64,000 nt of DNA from Erinaceus europaeus (lineage: Eukaryota; Chordata; Mammalia; Eulipotyphla; Erinaceidae). The position numbers and the translations under genes are program-made. The stretch lies in contig NC_080165.1 in NCBI RefSeq assembly GCF_950295315.1, positions 6,946,417 through 7,010,416 of the forward strand, given 5' to 3'. Below are positions 33,207 to 45,301 of this stretch, piece by piece (the first letter of the stretch is position 1; every line of letters starts with the position of its first letter). The notes beneath the pieces were generated by a model that saw only the letters and a program-made list of their open reading frames with translations, searched no databases and was not told the DNA's origin.

Positions 33207-34439
33207 TATAGGAACTTGCTAATTGGAAAACTTAGGGTCACCTTGTTCTAATCTCCTCTGGCCCTCTGGAGGATTCAGTAAGAGTTAACCCTTCTTTCTT
33301 CTCAATCCTCTTGGCTCTTCTGCACCTCAAGTGCATCTTTCCTATCTCCTTTACCATTTTCTCTTCCCTTTGTGTAAAAAAAAACCCAAAAAACAATATT
33401 TAACTGGGCATTGTTATGTATGAGGAGAAAGTTATATAAATGCATGATAAGACTTGGACATGGAGTAAGTACTTAGAAAGAAATGCTGTCACTGTTAGGG
33501 AGCTAACTTTTAAACTAGTTGATTAAAAATGCTTGTGTCATTCCTGAAGCAGAGTGAAATAGGAATTTGCAGTGTGTAGACTTGGGATTCACGAGTCCAT
33601 AAGTGACAACCAAAAGTCTGAGTTTGTGAAGTCATTGGAGTGGGGGTGGGAGGCAGACTGAACCATTAGACAGGTGAGGTTATATTAAAGTTGTGTCTCT
33701 GAACACTGAAGACTGGCTTTCCGCAACAAACGTTCACTTCCTTTGTTCAGTGATTGTCTAATGTGGCTCTGCAGAGAAGTTCTGCTCAGTGTTGTCATCC
33801 TAGAGTCCAGGATGCTTGAATAGCTTCCATCTCCAACACGGGCAGTTAACAGTAAGAGAGGAAAACAAGTCTGGAAGGTCTCACTTTAGCCAAGAAGGTG
33901 TTCAGACTTGCCAGTGATACAAGTTCCCTCTGTTCACAATTTATTTGCTAGAACGCATCATGGCCCGTCATCTGACCACAGATGTGGAGCAAGGAACAGA
34001 ATGCTACCACAGGCCAAAGAAGTGAAGAGGCAGAGATATTTGAAATGCCATGTGAACCTATAACAGAGTACACCTGTACTAGAAAGTGAATACAACACCA
34101 AGGAGAATGCACTGGATTTCCTTTCTTTTTCACTTTTCTAATCCTAGGCCTAGGTTATGAATCCACTCAGTTGCAAAACTATTTATCCGAATACTCAAGT
34201 TTGAGACCTCTAAATCATTCTTGACTCTTTTCAGCTCCTACACTTTTTACTTCTAATTTGCATATAAAATTATATCAGCTCAATAAGTCCCATATATGAT
34301 TGATTTCCCCTGCTCTGTCCTTTCTTTAGTCTCTGGGGTCATTAGAGCTTACAAGGCATTCTCAGCTAGAATACCCACGTAAAACAAAATTTTTGTCTTC
34401 CCACATTACTATAAAGAACAGATTTTTTTTCTTTTCAGT
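33207..34439. other. Unique noncoding DNA
   Basis: No repeat or gene recognised. Confidence 0.4.
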
Positions 34440-34705
34440 TTTTAAATTTCTCTCTCTCTCTGTCTCTTTGTGGCTACCAGGGTTATTGCTGAGACTCAGT
34501 GCCTGCATAACAAATCCTCTGGACCCAGTGGCCATTTCCTTCTTTTTTCTTTTATTTACTAGGACAGACAGAAATTTGGGGGGTGGCAATAGTGAGGGAT
34601 AGGAAAGAGAGACACCTGAAACACTGTTTCATCATTCATGAAGTTTTCTCTTCTGCCGGTGGGACCAGGAGTTTTGACCTGGGTTCTTGTGCATGGTAAT
34701 CAATT
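34440..34705 (-). mobile_element. Decayed SINE, type B long form
   Basis: Reverse copy: (CT)n, TACCAGGGTTATTGCTGAGA, GGACAGACAGAAATTTGGGG, GAGAGACACCTGAAACACTG, GAGTTTTGACCTGGGTTC; head lost. Confidence 0.7.
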
Positions 34706-35174
34706 CAGATATTTACATACAATTTAAAAAAAGAATAGAAGATAGAAAAGGAAAGGACAGAATGGTAAAATAAGTGAGTGATAGACTGATAAATAAGAAC
34801 AAAAATTTATTCATCCAAAGTTCTGATAATTATTACAAAAATGGACAATTTGAAAACTCTTCATTATTCAGTAGTGTCATTTCATGACATAGACTTAAAG
34901 TAGTTTTCACGTATATGTGAATATAAATACTTATATATTTAAGTATTGAGGATAGTGTGCTAGAAGTATCATCATTTTTGACTTATAAATTTAATATCAA
35001 TTGTCAGAAATAAATATTTTATTTACTCTATTCACTAGTGTCACTCTATCTTATATATTACACTGAAGGGACACCACTATATTTCTGGGGTAAAAAAATT
35101 AACATTTCCAGCATATCTTAAGAGTATATTGGCAACAGACGAGAATAACAAATGATTTCTCCTGTGTTTTCCCT
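34706..35174. other. Unique AT-rich DNA
   Basis: No feature recognised. Confidence 0.35.
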
Positions 35175-35189
35175 TACATTTTCAAATTT

Positions 35190-37007
35190 CTTTTTTTATT
35201 CAACACTGCCATTTTATTTTCTGAATTTTATGGTCTTTATAAAACAAAAAAGCAGGTATCAAAAACATCAAAGAGTTTATAGAATTTCTGCACTAGTTTT
35301 CACATGTCAGTGATTATGAATCTGGTGCCCAGTGTAAATATGAAACACAGGCTGATTTCTCTCTTAGTGTTAAGCATTCAGGTGGTTAGTTTTGGAGCCA
35401 CCAGTGAAGAATACCTTTTAATAAGCACCGTCATTTTTTTTTTAAGAACCGATTTGGTCTGTCCAAGAAAGTAAACACTTTTGGCTGTGTGGCATTTTCT
35501 TTTTAAAAAAACACTGAGCTAAAATTGAGAATGTGTATGTCTGGATCAGAAACAATCTTCTGGGATTATGATTACCCCAAAGAATACTGAAGACCTTCCC
35601 AGGGCATGTTGAATGCTCAGATACATGCCTCAGAATGTCTAAGGCAGTCACTCTATTTCTAAAGTGAGTAGGATTTCATTCAGAGGCTGCCCAGAGTTTG
35701 AACCAAGTCTTAGATTCCATGCCCTTTCTGGTTTGGAGGAGTTTCCCCAAATAGGGTCATGTTACTGGAATAAAAGTTCTGTGTTCCTCCAAACAGGCTC
35801 TGATATTTTAGAGATACATATGTTTCGAGCAAGATTCCTTGCTCTGGACCCTGGGTAACCACAGGAAGTTGAGAGGTCACAATTATTGATTGATGAGAGG
35901 AAGAAAAATACTTAAAACTCACACAGTCTGTAGGCAGCAGAAACGGCTGAGCTTGGCAGTGCTTTCCCACACCACTTGTTCCAGAAACACCTTTTGCTTA
36001 AATAAGGGCAGTATGGTCCAGTTTTGCTTTGTTAATAGCTGCCAGTCTCCCAAACACATCTTTTAGAAAGATCATTTCCTGGCTAGTAATTAGGTAGAAA
36101 ACCAGCCTCAAATTCTGATCAAATTTCTCATTATTAACCAAAACCAAAGAAAAACAAAAGCCAAACCCCTCAAACACCAGCCAATAGGGGTTAAAAACTG
36201 CACAATTATACTTGAATGTAAATCATAATACTATATACAGACTGGTATACACACCACTGAAACAGGACTGAGAGCCCGAAGCACTCCTGTTGAAACAACA
36301 TTTCCTCATATTATTCCAGTTATCATCAAATGAAAATTGATATGTCATTTTCTTTACAGTTAGAAAAAGGAAGCAAGAAGGCAAAGCTGAGAGACACAGA
36401 TGCTACCCAAAGGGCAGCCGTGGCATTTGGTTGTTTTGGTCTTTGTACCAGCGACTCCCACCCCCACAGCAGATATCCAGTTCCTGCTGGTTTACAGTTT
36501 TCCTTGCAGTCAGAACTCGAACAATGTCCCAGCTCCTCCTGCAGCAAGTGCCTTTTCACGCCACTGCAGTAACACAGCACTGCTGCTGTCAGAGGGGCTC
36601 TCAAAACCTTTGTAAATATACTTCATTAGGAGATCGACACCGTTTTTGTCCAGAGATTGAACTGCCTTTTGAATATCATTAGCTTTAAAGGAGATGAGCA
36701 CTTTCAGGACAATGTTGCCTGCTCGATCCTTCACTGCTTGACTCTTGGTATTGATGGGGGGGCGGGGGGGGGTTCAGAGCAGCTTGGAGAGCAGCTGTCA
36801 TGTTTCCTTGTAGCAGACAAGAGTCCACCTCGCCCTCGTCGGGTCCCGCCTGTGCATCGCCACCGTCCTCCTCATCCACAAACTTGTTCTCGTGGTACTC
36901 ATCCACGTCCACCTTCCGGAAGCGGGCGGACGACACCGTGTTCTTTGGCATCCCGGCCCCTAGGTGAGTGAGTAGGCTCAGTCCTCAGGACCCCACAGCA
37001 GCACCCC
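35190..37007 (-). pseudogene. ARPC5: Full-length processed retrocopy of ARPC5
   Basis: Intronless copy of the mRNA for Arp2/3 complex subunit 5 (p16-ARC), which helps nucleate branched actin. The minus-strand ATG is at 36951-36949. The product begins [20 protein letters not shown] (human second residue is Ser) and is close to the parent for about 60 residues. In a G/C run at 36755-36772 the frame shifts; it continues from 36734 with [20 protein letters not shown] to [15 protein letters not shown] second shift near 36520 removes the C-terminal RVLTARKTV from frame. About 1.3 kb of 3' UTR follows. The left edge has a T run with TTTATT (AATAAA on the minus strand) at 35195-35200, and a roughly 15-bp imperfect duplication TACATTTTCAA... 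brackets the copy at 35175-35189 and 37008-37022. It is an L1-mobilised pseudogene; no intact product is possible without undoing two frameshifts. Confidence 0.95.
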
Positions 37008-37022
37008 TACATTTTCAATTTT

Positions 37023-39424
37023 AATGAACTCCTTAAATTTGTTGATTCAATATGTTCCATTCTATTTGAATTATTTTCTGAGGGGGAAATTATTAAGGAG
37101 AAAAATCTCTTTTAGAGGAAAAGTTCTGAGTAATATTATCAAACTAAAAATAAAAGGATTATTATCAGTGAGGCAGCCATATTTCTAATATGTTTTCCAT
37201 CTCTTCAATCAAGACAATAGTCTTGTTCTTAAGAGACTTATAATCTAATTGGAAAGAAAGAGCACATACGCAAAAAGATGAAGAGTCCTATGGGGAATCT
37301 AAGTGAGTAATTCAGACAATAAATGTTTCTGATTTCAGAGTTTGGAATACTTGCTGAATGTTGGAGAGGTTAGACCTTGATTTGACCTTCAAAGAAATGG
37401 GGAGAGGTTCTTGACAAGAGAAGGGACAAAACGGGAAGTGATCATTAATGGATATAACTTTTCTAGGCATGTTCTAAAACTGATTGCTTTAATAGTTACA
37501 CAATTAATTCAATTAATAGGCTAGAAACTATTGAATTAGTCATTTCTAATGGTTGGATTCTACCCATTGAAGCTTCTCTGTTAAAATAACCAGCTGTAGT
37601 CTTGGCCCTAGTTATGGAGACTGCAGGAGTGATAGATGCTGTCCTTCCGTCTGTTCTTCCTTCATATTAATGTAAAGAAGTTTTTGGTCCTTAACTTCAC
37701 AATTTAGTTCACAAATTACTACATCAATGAGAATATATTCAAAATACACAAGGGTGACTGCATGTTGGGTGAACTTTCTATTGTAAGTTATTAAGACAAA
37801 ATAAAGACTGAGAAAGGTATGTCATCCATTTTGAGGAAGTAGAAGTACAACATTTACAGAAAATTATAACCATAGACAGAGTATGGCTGATATTACTGAT
37901 AGTGAAACATGGTAACAGGGCAAAAATATGGCTGCAAGGATCTATCTTTGACCATTTGTTTTCAGATCTGTTCTTCATTCTTCTCTGGCTTTCCTCTGTT
38001 CAACCTTCCTCAAAAGTTGAAGGGATGTAGATGTGGCTATGGAGTTAGAGCCATTTCAGATTGTGCTCCTGAAAAACTAGAAGAAAATAATGAAGAATCA
38101 TCTGAAAACTCAACAAAATACAACCAGGATCTTTCTAGAAACTCTCTAAGTCACAGATGAGTACAACAAGTATGTCCAGTGGATGGAAAAGGGGTGAGTG
38201 AGGAATTATCCTCTCTCAAAAGTCATAACTGGCTCCAAACTGGAAGCAAAGCATCCAAGTACATTACCTGGAGCTGAAGAAGACCAAGGGTAACACTCTG
38301 GTTCCTCATCAGAGCTCACCTCCCTGAGACCATTCTCCACTCAATGCTTGGCAGAATCTAGATTTAGCTACTGGTATAATAGGAGAGAGAAGTTGAGGCC
38401 CAAGCCCAATCTGTTGCTTCCTGTTGTGTGACCGAAACATGTTACTTTCTGAATCATTATTTTCTCTCTCTCTTTCTCTCCACTCCTCTCTTTCCCTCTC
38501 CTCTCCTATTCTCTTTCTTTTCCTGTCTCTGTCTTCTCAATCACAAGTGAGTGATTAAGTGAAAAATCAACATGTAGGGTTAAAAAGTTCTCAAGGCCTG
38601 TGGGGGAGATAAATCACAACCAAATTCCTTGCAGCCCAGGAATTAAGGTGAAGCAAGCAAGCTAACAAACAAAAAAGGAGGTGGGAAAAGGGACACATTT
38701 ATATAGTAATAATATTGATAATAATAATAACAATATAAAATAGAGTAAAAAACCCTGTCAATCTGCTGCTTAGATTGCTCCAGATTGGCTGCAGGTAGCC
38801 TAAGCAAAGTCAGACAATTATAAGAAGTATCAAAAATAAAAAATAAAAAAATCCTCCAGGTAGACTTTCCAAGACAGGACTGAGGTTCTGATTGGTCAGC
38901 TATTTTGTCACTCAGATGAGCTCCAGCCACCTAGAAAAAAAAAAAAGAGGAAAACAAAAAGAAAAAGGCTTGGAATGACTCTCCTAGTGAGCCAGGAATC
39001 TTGGTCAAGAAAATTGCTCAGCAGGAAGCCTTCTTGAAGTGGCTTCCCAGCCCCTGGGGGTTGTTTCTGGGGTGGGGGGAGGGGTGAAATCAGAAATAAT
39101 CAAGCCAAAAAGATTTTCCTTTCTTTATCATTTTGGCTTCTGTTTTCTAGCCCATGAGTGGGTTATAGGCTCTTTTTCAGTGTCACCCTGACCAACCTTT
39201 GTTCACCCTCCTACAGATGGCCCAGTATCCGACCCTATCCAGAGAATCCCAGGTTGTAATCTGCTTCTGTTTGGAGCTCACACCAGCTGTTGTTTTCTAG
39301 TTGTTATCTTTGCTATGCCTCCTGGGGACTACATTTCAGACAAGCAGATATAAATTGACTCTACGTCAATAAGGAAAAAATAGACTTTAGTCTATAAGGA
39401 AAAAGTTTTTGGGGAGAGTTTTCA
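37023..39424. other. Unique noncoding DNA
   Basis: No SINE, LTR or coding signal recognised in 2.4 kb, apart from TC-rich (38460-38530) and ATA-rich (38701-38745) patches. This is the longest nearly repeat-free stretch in the second half of the window. Confidence 0.4.
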
Positions 39425-39562
39425 GGTCCTGGAACATGATGGCAGAAAAGGACCTAGTGGGGGTTGAACCATTTATGTGGAAAACTGAGAAATGTTATGC
39501 ATGTACAAACTATTGTATTTTACTGTTGACTATAAACCATTAATCCCACAATAAAGAGTTTC
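39425..39562 (+). mobile_element. LINE-1 3' UTR end
   Basis: CAGGTCCTGGAACATGATGG, GACCTAGTGGGGGTTGAACC, TTATGCATGTACAAACTATT, ACTGTTGACTATAAACC and CCCACAATAAAGAG: the canonical L1 terminus, 5'-truncated. Confidence 0.88.
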
Positions 39563-39574
39563 TATATCTATATA

Positions 39575-40075
39575 TCAAGGTTTATGGCAAAAAAAAATAG
39601 TAACATAAGTAAGGAAAGAGTTGATGGTGAAGATAAGAAAAGAAGTCACAGAACGTAGAAAATTGTGCAGAGCAAGAATGCCAAAGATGGAAATGTATGC
39701 CCACATCTGGAAATGAGAGCGGAAATAGAGGTAGGGAATGTGCTGATATAAAAAGCCAGAAAGCTTTTTGTAAGTGGAAATTATCACAGCTGTCTGTTGA
39801 AAGTGCTCTTTCAGCTCCATTAGTCTTGTGTTACATAAGTTGAACCACTGGTTTTGTCGCAATCCTGCGAATTTTTGCATCCCAAATAGACATTTTGCAG
39901 AACTCTGAATGGTCCTGAAGTATTTTTTCCCTACTGTTAAGATGAGCCTATTCACAGGGATGTGTATGAAGTGAAAGAGAAATTTCTGTAAATGGCTCAT
40001 AATGGGCATATTCACGGGCTGCAGAGCATACTGAACACTCCTAGAGTTGTGTGTGCAAAAGCTGAATTGATGCAT
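39575..40075 (-). other. Unrecognised 166-codon open frame
   Basis: The minus strand is open from ATG at 40075 to a stop at about 39575. The predicted product begins MHQFSFCTHNSRSVQYALQP and is rich in Phe, Ile, His and Ser, with a hydrophobic C-terminal third, but has no domain I recognise. It is the longest frame in the window that is not explained by a repeat. I see no promoter, splice or polyadenylation evidence, so it may be chance or the UTR of an unknown retrocopy. Confidence 0.2.
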
Positions 40076-40216
40076 GTGGGTGGCTGGGAACAGGGATTTG
40101 TCATAGCGAGGCTTTCAAATTTTCTCTTCAAGATTAAAAAGATGACTTTTTCTTGCAAGTTCTTTGAAATAGATTATTACACTGCCCCGTTCTCACAAGA
40201 ATTCAATGTGGCCTAA

Positions 40217-40689
40217 GATTACACTACTGTGGCCAAATCTATCTTAGACATTTGACATATACGTATGAAATAAGAGATTATCATATTAATCTAGGACACG
40301 TTTTACAAAATAAAAATCTACTTTTCCAGAATGGACATAACCTTGAAACTGTAGTATACAGATGATAGTCACCTGCCATGCTAGTGGAGTCAAGTCAAAT
40401 TGCATCCAAGGGTGGTTAGGACACAGTTATAGAAGTTGAGACTTTATCAGTACCACATTAGAAAACCATCTGAAATACCCACACTCTGCTTCACTGTCCT
40501 CTCAAAGTGACATCAACATACATTTACTTTAGGATCCTTCTTTGTAATTGCAAAAATAAACAAGAAAACCAAAAGCACTTACATTAATAATGAGTCTCTT
40601 TTTTGAGGAAAAATTTCTCATCAACACCTCTAGAGGCTTTTGAATACAACTAGTAATTCTTATAAACCTACAGAATATTTCCTACTTTT
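40217..40689. other. Unique noncoding DNA
   Basis: No feature recognised. Confidence 0.35.
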
Positions 40690-40925
40690 GAAATTTTATT
40701 TTTATTTATTTTATTGGGAGGATTAATGATATACAGTAGATATAGTTGTTGGTATGAGTGTAAAGTTTCTGTTTTCTGCAAAACACTCACCCCCAGTTTA
40801 GGTTCTTCTCCACAATTAAACACCAGGACCTGAAAGCCCCATGAGACCTTTATTTTGGTGCAATACACCAAATTCCATCCAAGTTCTACTTTGTGATTCC
40901 CCCTTCTATTCTTATCTCTTGCTTT
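40690..40925 (-). mobile_element. LINE-1 3' UTR variant
   Basis: Reverse copy: TTTATTTATTTTATTGGGAG (complement of the CCCCAATAAA end), CACTCACCCCCAGTTTAGGT and TTTATTTTGGTGCAATACAC. More diverged than 13019 and 59884. Confidence 0.7.
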
Positions 40926-41214
40926 TGCAATGACATTTCAGTCATGTAAAAAGATTCTAACTTCTTGTAGGAGTGAGAAGTGGGAGAGGGAAAGTTAGGT
41001 TAATCTTTAGTAAGCATCATGTGTAACAGGGCTGAGAGGTGTGTGTGTTTGGGGTGGGTACATGGTAATTAAGAAAATTCATATAAGGCTATAATGGCTG
41101 TAACTTAGAGAGTGAAGTAAGAAGTATAAAGAGAGCTAATAAGGGACAAACTGTACAGAATCTTATGGCCCCCATTTAAAAATTGTTGAGAGAATTAGTA
41201 TCTATTAATCAATC
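40926..41214. other. Unique noncoding DNA
   Basis: No feature recognised. Confidence 0.3.
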
Positions 41215-41327
41215 CCTACTTCTTCACTTGTGAAGATTTTCCCCTGCAGATGGAAACAAGAGCTTGAACCAGGGTTTTTGTGCATTGTAATGTGAGTGTT
41301 TAACCAGCTGCACCACAACCTGGTCCC
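41215..41327 (-). mobile_element. SINE type B, partial
   Basis: CTTCTTCACTTGTGAAG core, CCCCTGCAGATGGAAACAAG, GAGCTTGAACCAGGG box, head ACCACAACCTGGTCCC; the tail half is missing. Confidence 0.75.
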
Positions 41328-41378
41328 AGAGTAATAGGTGTTAAGCCCAGTAAAGACAGTATTAGATCTTCAAAGCCA

Positions 41379-41566
41379 TGGGAGGGGGGGTGTGCACTTG
41401 GTTAAGTGCACATTACCATGCCAACGATCCTGATTTGAACCTGTGATCTCCATCTGCAGGAGGGAACACTTCAAGAGTGGTGAATCAAGGTCTGTGGGTA
41501 TCTATCTTTCTCTCTTCCTCTCTGTCTCTATCCAATAAATAAAAAAGAATGAAACTTTTTTTAAAA
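41379..41566 (+). mobile_element. SINE type B
   Basis: Head GGTGTGCACTTGGTTAAGTG, box GATTTGAACCTGTGATC, TGCAGGAGGGAACACTTCAA core, TC body, CTATCCAATAAATAAAA. Confidence 0.8.
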
Positions 41567-41571
41567 AAAAA

Positions 41572-41696
41572 AATGAAACAGAGAGCATGAGACCAGAACA
41601 TTGATCAGCTCTGGTTTATGGTGCAGCTGAGGCTCTGCAGTCTCAGGTTTAAGCCCCATCTCCACCATAAACAGACCATTAGGTTTGTCACCCCAG
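41572..41696 (-). mobile_element. SINE type C
   Basis: GACCAGAACATTGATCAGCT, CTCTGGTTTATGGTGC, CAGTCTCAGGTTTAAGCCCC; head partly lost. Confidence 0.6.
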
Positions 41697-41978
41697 CCCT
41701 GAGACAGGATAGGATAGTTCTTTCCCGTTATAGTCGGATAAAAGGCAATAGTATTTTGGACTGGGGTGGTGATCGTAGAAAGGGAGATGAGTCAATGGCT
41801 TTTCAAGACATTCGAGTGGTGATATGATCACAGGATGAAGAAGGAAATAAAGAAGTTTTAATACCATTGCTCTACTCCTGACTAAGAAAACAGCACGTGA
41901 TGGTGACATTAGCTGCAATATAGAACACAATATGAACACTAGTTTTGGAGATAAATTAGATGTATTATTGAGTATTTA

Positions 41979-42006
41979 CTACACACACACACACACACAC
42001 ACACAC
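41979..42006 (+). repeat. (CA)n microsatellite
   Basis: Fourteen CA units after an ACTA start. Confidence 0.95.
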
Positions 42007-42044
42007 ATATGATACATTGAGTATCAAGTGACTTGCATTGCTGA

Positions 42045-42397
42045 TGTGAATGTAAATTGGTTTAGCCATCGTGGGAAACTGTCTGGAGATTCATCAGAAC
42101 ACTAGAAATGGACCTACCACGTGGCCTGGGCATCCCTCTCTTAGGGGTTTACCCAGGGAAAACAAAGACACCTGCCTGAAGAGAATTATGAACACCTATG
42201 TTCATATCAGCACTGTCTGTAATAGCCCAAACTTGGAAACAACCCAGATGATCAATGACAGAATAGTGACTAAGAAAGTTGTGGTACATATAATATACAC
42301 AATGTATACAGGTTATATGTAGCTGTTAAAAATTAGGTCATCTCCTTTGAAGTATCTTGGTCAGAATTTAAAGGAATTATATTGAGTGAGATAAGCA
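42045..42397 (+). pseudogene. LINE-1 ORF2 C-terminal fragment
   Basis: GGGAAACTGTCTGGAGATTC, CCCTCTCTTAGGGGTTTACC and CACCTATGTTCATATCAGCA encode the ORF2 C-terminal region in broken frames, followed by AATAGCCCAAACTTGGAAAC and GTGAGATAAGCAAAAAG. Confidence 0.85.
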
Positions 42398-42473
42398 AAA
42401 AGAAGGAGGAGAAGGAGAATAAGGAGAAGGAGAAGAAAAAGGAGGAGGAGAAGGAGAAGGAGGAGGAGAATAA
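42398..42473 (+). repeat. (AGG)n/(AAGG)n purine tract
   Basis: Pure purines between the LINE-1 fragment and a retroviral fragment. Frames of 66-112 codons crossing it are artefacts. Confidence 0.9.
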
Positions 42474-42797
42474 TGTAGTCCTTCTCCTTGGAAAACATGG
42501 GAGAGGGATTCCAGAAAGTCCCAGGGGAAATCTCCATGCATCTCCCAAGCTCTATGATCACTGTCATAAGGAACCAAAGTTCCAGGTCAGGGAACCAAAG
42601 TGTGGCCCAGAGCAAAATGTTCCAGAGACAGAGAAACTGTCTCATGAAGAAAGAGTAGAGGCTTTGGGAAACCTCTTCATAAGTAGAAAGGCAGCCCATA
42701 GTGGATAGGTAGCCAAACGGCTTTACTTATCTGGGGGATGAGCAGGTTAGGACCCCACGTTATATGCCATATGCCGATCCCAGTTTGGGGTGCTAGT
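42474..42797 (-). mobile_element. ERV internal fragment, betaretrovirus-like
   Basis: Minus-strand internal sequence homologous to 45430-45640 of the provirus downstream. Both encode a frame opening with YEEVSQ and containing LYSFFMRQFLCLWNILLWAT. Just inside the LTR is a degenerate primer-binding-like site for tRNA-Lys (complement at about 42776-42795). The rest of the internal region, gag to env, is missing. Confidence 0.85.
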
Positions 42798-43130
42798 TGC
42801 CGGGCTGGGCTAGCTTCAAGGGCAGGAGAGAGATGACCAGGGACTCATGGCTGAGCTGTGAACACAATTCAATCTTTATTGACGAGTGGGGATGCAGTGC
42901 AAGCTAGCTATCTCTAATCAAAATCCTGTCCTATATATATATATATATCTATCTCCTGAGAGGGAAGTGTCAGGAAGAGGAAGTACATAGGATAGGGGGT
43001 GGGGAGAAGGAAAACATGTGAACCAGTGGGGATTAAACTGATGAAATCAATGATTATGTAAATAGACCACAGAGTAAGTAATACAAGTGAACCTAATGTG
43101 ATGATCAAAACGGGAGGTCTTATAAGCAGA
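42798..43130 (-). mobile_element. ERV LTR attached to the internal fragment
   Basis: Minus-strand LTR ending CCGGCA at 42798. Its U3 start lies near TGCTTATAAGACC at 43116-43128. It shares AACCAGTGGGGATTAAAC and GATTATGTAAATAGACCACA with the LTRs at 8756 and 20112. A (TA)n run sits at 42932-42949. Only one LTR remains. Confidence 0.88.
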
Positions 43131-43689
43131 ATTTTATATTATTACTTTTATTGTTTATTAATTTTATTATATACATGTGTCCCTTTTCCCTCTTCAGGCT
43201 GACCAAAATTAACTGTTACTGCTTTTCCCATTGTTAGGTGACTGGGGGTCCTATCCATTGTGGGAGGAACTTGTTTCTCTCTCCCTCCTCCCTCTTTTTT
43301 CTCTCCTCCTAGCTAATTAAAACTTTTTTCTTTCCTTTCACTGCTATGTTTCTTTCTCCTTCTTCTTTCTTTTGCTTTCTGAATTCACTGACACTCATTT
43401 GTGAATTATTTGGAGGAAAAAATCTGACTCGAGTGTACTCTGTATGTGTGTGTATCTCTCTGTTCCACTTTCCTTTCTCCTATTGCTATTCTTAGAATTT
43501 ATAGTGGACAGTATACTTGCATAATTTCCCATTATTACTTTGCCTTTTTCCCTTTTTTTGGAGGGGATGTTGTTTGGGTAACTGGTATTGGTTAAACTGC
43601 ATCAATCCTTCCTTCAGTTGCTATTGTTGTAATTTCTGAGGTTTGTGACTGCATTTGTGAAAACACTTTAGTATAGTGTAGCATGTACT
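43131..43689. other. Unclassified, pyrimidine-rich; possibly LINE-1 5' region
   Basis: Lies between the ERV fragment and recognisable LINE-1 ORF1. It could be its 5' UTR but has no diagnostic motif. Confidence 0.3.
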
Positions 43690-44878
43690 CAAAACACAAC
43701 AACTGAATAACAACAAAACAGAAAGATACAAACCACATCAATAAAAAAATGGTTTAATCAAAAGCAAATAAAACTGCTACCACAATGAATCAGGAAAGGA
43801 GCCCAAAAGAAACTCCAAATCAGTCAGAAGTAACCATAGATAGATAACATTCCTATGTTTGGTCTACCAGAGGAAGAAAGAGAGGAAGGGGGAAGTAAAC
43901 ATCCTAGAGGAAATAATAGAAGAAAACTTCCCATACCTAAACAATAGAAAGGACATTAAGATCTAAGAGGCCCAGAGAGTCCCAAACAGAATCAACCCAG
44001 ACCTTAAGACACCAAAACATATCATAGTTACAATGAAAAGAAGTAAGGGTAAAGAAACTATGTTAAAAGCTGCAAGAGAAAAACAAAAAGTCACATACAG
44101 GGGAAAACCCATAAGACTATTATCAGAATTCTCCACTCAAACTCTACAAGTCAGAAGAGAATGGCAAGATATCTATCAAACCCTGAATGAAAAAGGGTTT
44201 CAGCCAAGGATAATATATCCTGCTAGACTTTCATTCAAACTAGATGGAGGGATCAAAACCTTCTCAGACAGAAAACAGTTAAAGGAGGCAACCATCACCA
44301 AGACTGTCCTGAAAGAGTTTCTTTTAAAAAAACTCTTGTTAACAAGAATGTCACAAAAATACTTGCCATATATCAGAGCAATAAAAAAATTGTTGAATAA
44401 TAGCACTGCAATACCTTATATCTATAATATCAATAAATATCAATGGCTTAAGTTCACCCATTAAAAGGCACAGAGTGGGAGGATGGATCAGAAAACACAA
44501 CCCAACCAATGTTACTTGCAAGAATACCATTTGACCTAACAAGGCAAACACAGACTTAAAGTGAAAGGATGGAAAACTGTCATACAGGCCAGTGGACCAC
44601 ACAAAAAGCAGGAACAGCCATTCTCATCTCTGACACAATAGACTTTAAATTAAATAATGTAATGAAAGATGGGCAAGGTCATTACATAATGATTTGAGGA
44701 TCAGTCAACCAAGAAGATTTAACAATTATTAATGTCTATGCACCCAAGGAGGGCCCATCTAAATACATCAAACACCTACTGAGAGAACTATAAAAATACA
44801 TCAATAGTAATACAGTAATAGTGGGAGACTTTAACACCCCACCCTCTCACTTAGATCAACTAAGCAAAAAAAAAAAAT
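43690..44878 (+). pseudogene. LINE-1 ORF1 and start of ORF2 (5' part of split copy)
   Basis: The frame 44033-44464 is the ORF1p C-terminal RNA-binding domain: KAAREKQKVTYRGKPIRL, LQVRREWQDIYQTLNEKGFQ and PARLSFKLDGGIKTF, close to the usual L1 spacing. The inter-ORF gap and ORF2 endonuclease follow in broken frames, reaching GDFNTP-like codons (about 44821-44845), where an ERV splits the gene. ORF1's N-terminal half is deleted or decayed. Confidence 0.9.
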
Positions 44879-45281
44879 TGCCGGGCAGTCCCCCTGCTCC
44901 ATGCTGCATTGCTTGATGCTGTGGTCTATTTACATAATCCTTGTTTTGCCTGAGATCCACCCTGTTTGCAGGGTATTGGCTAATCCCATTGGTTAGAACC
45001 TTTGCAACAGCTGTTATGGAAGCTTTCTATCTTCATGCTCTTTTCTCCACCCTCTCTACTAGCCATTTAGTTTTCCCACTTGCCACTCCCGGTTAAAGAT
45101 ATATATAAAGACATTGTCTCTGATCAATAATGGCATGGCATTGTGTTCCTGCTCTGCCATGAGTTCCTGGTTCTTCTCCTTTATCGCTGAGTAAGCAGCA
45201 GCCCAGGTTGGCTCTGGTCGAGTTCTCTCCAACCCAGAGAGCACATGCACTTGAAGAAACACTCGCAACGCTAGCTCATCA
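44879..45281 (+). repeat. 5' LTR of the ERV
   Basis: 403 bp, TGCCGGGCAGTCCCCCTGCT to CTAGCTCATCA. TATA-like ATATATATAAAG near 45098; GAGTTCTCTCCAACCCAGAG at about 45220-45239. Confidence 0.94.
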
Positions 45282-45283
45282 TC

Positions 45284-45301
45284 TGGCGCCTGAACAGGGA
45301 C
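45284..45301 (+). other. Primer binding site, tRNA-Lys type
   Basis: TGGCGCCTGAACAGGGAC, two bases inside the LTR. It differs at one position (a CpG-decay-type change) from the site complementary to the 3' end of tRNA-Lys3. Supports the beta-like class. Confidence 0.92.

Noticed and set aside
45284..45301. Similarity of the primer site to that of lentiviruses
   Set aside because: tRNA-Lys primers are shared by betaretroviruses; 6-bp duplications and absence of any lentiviral gene argue for a beta-like ERV.
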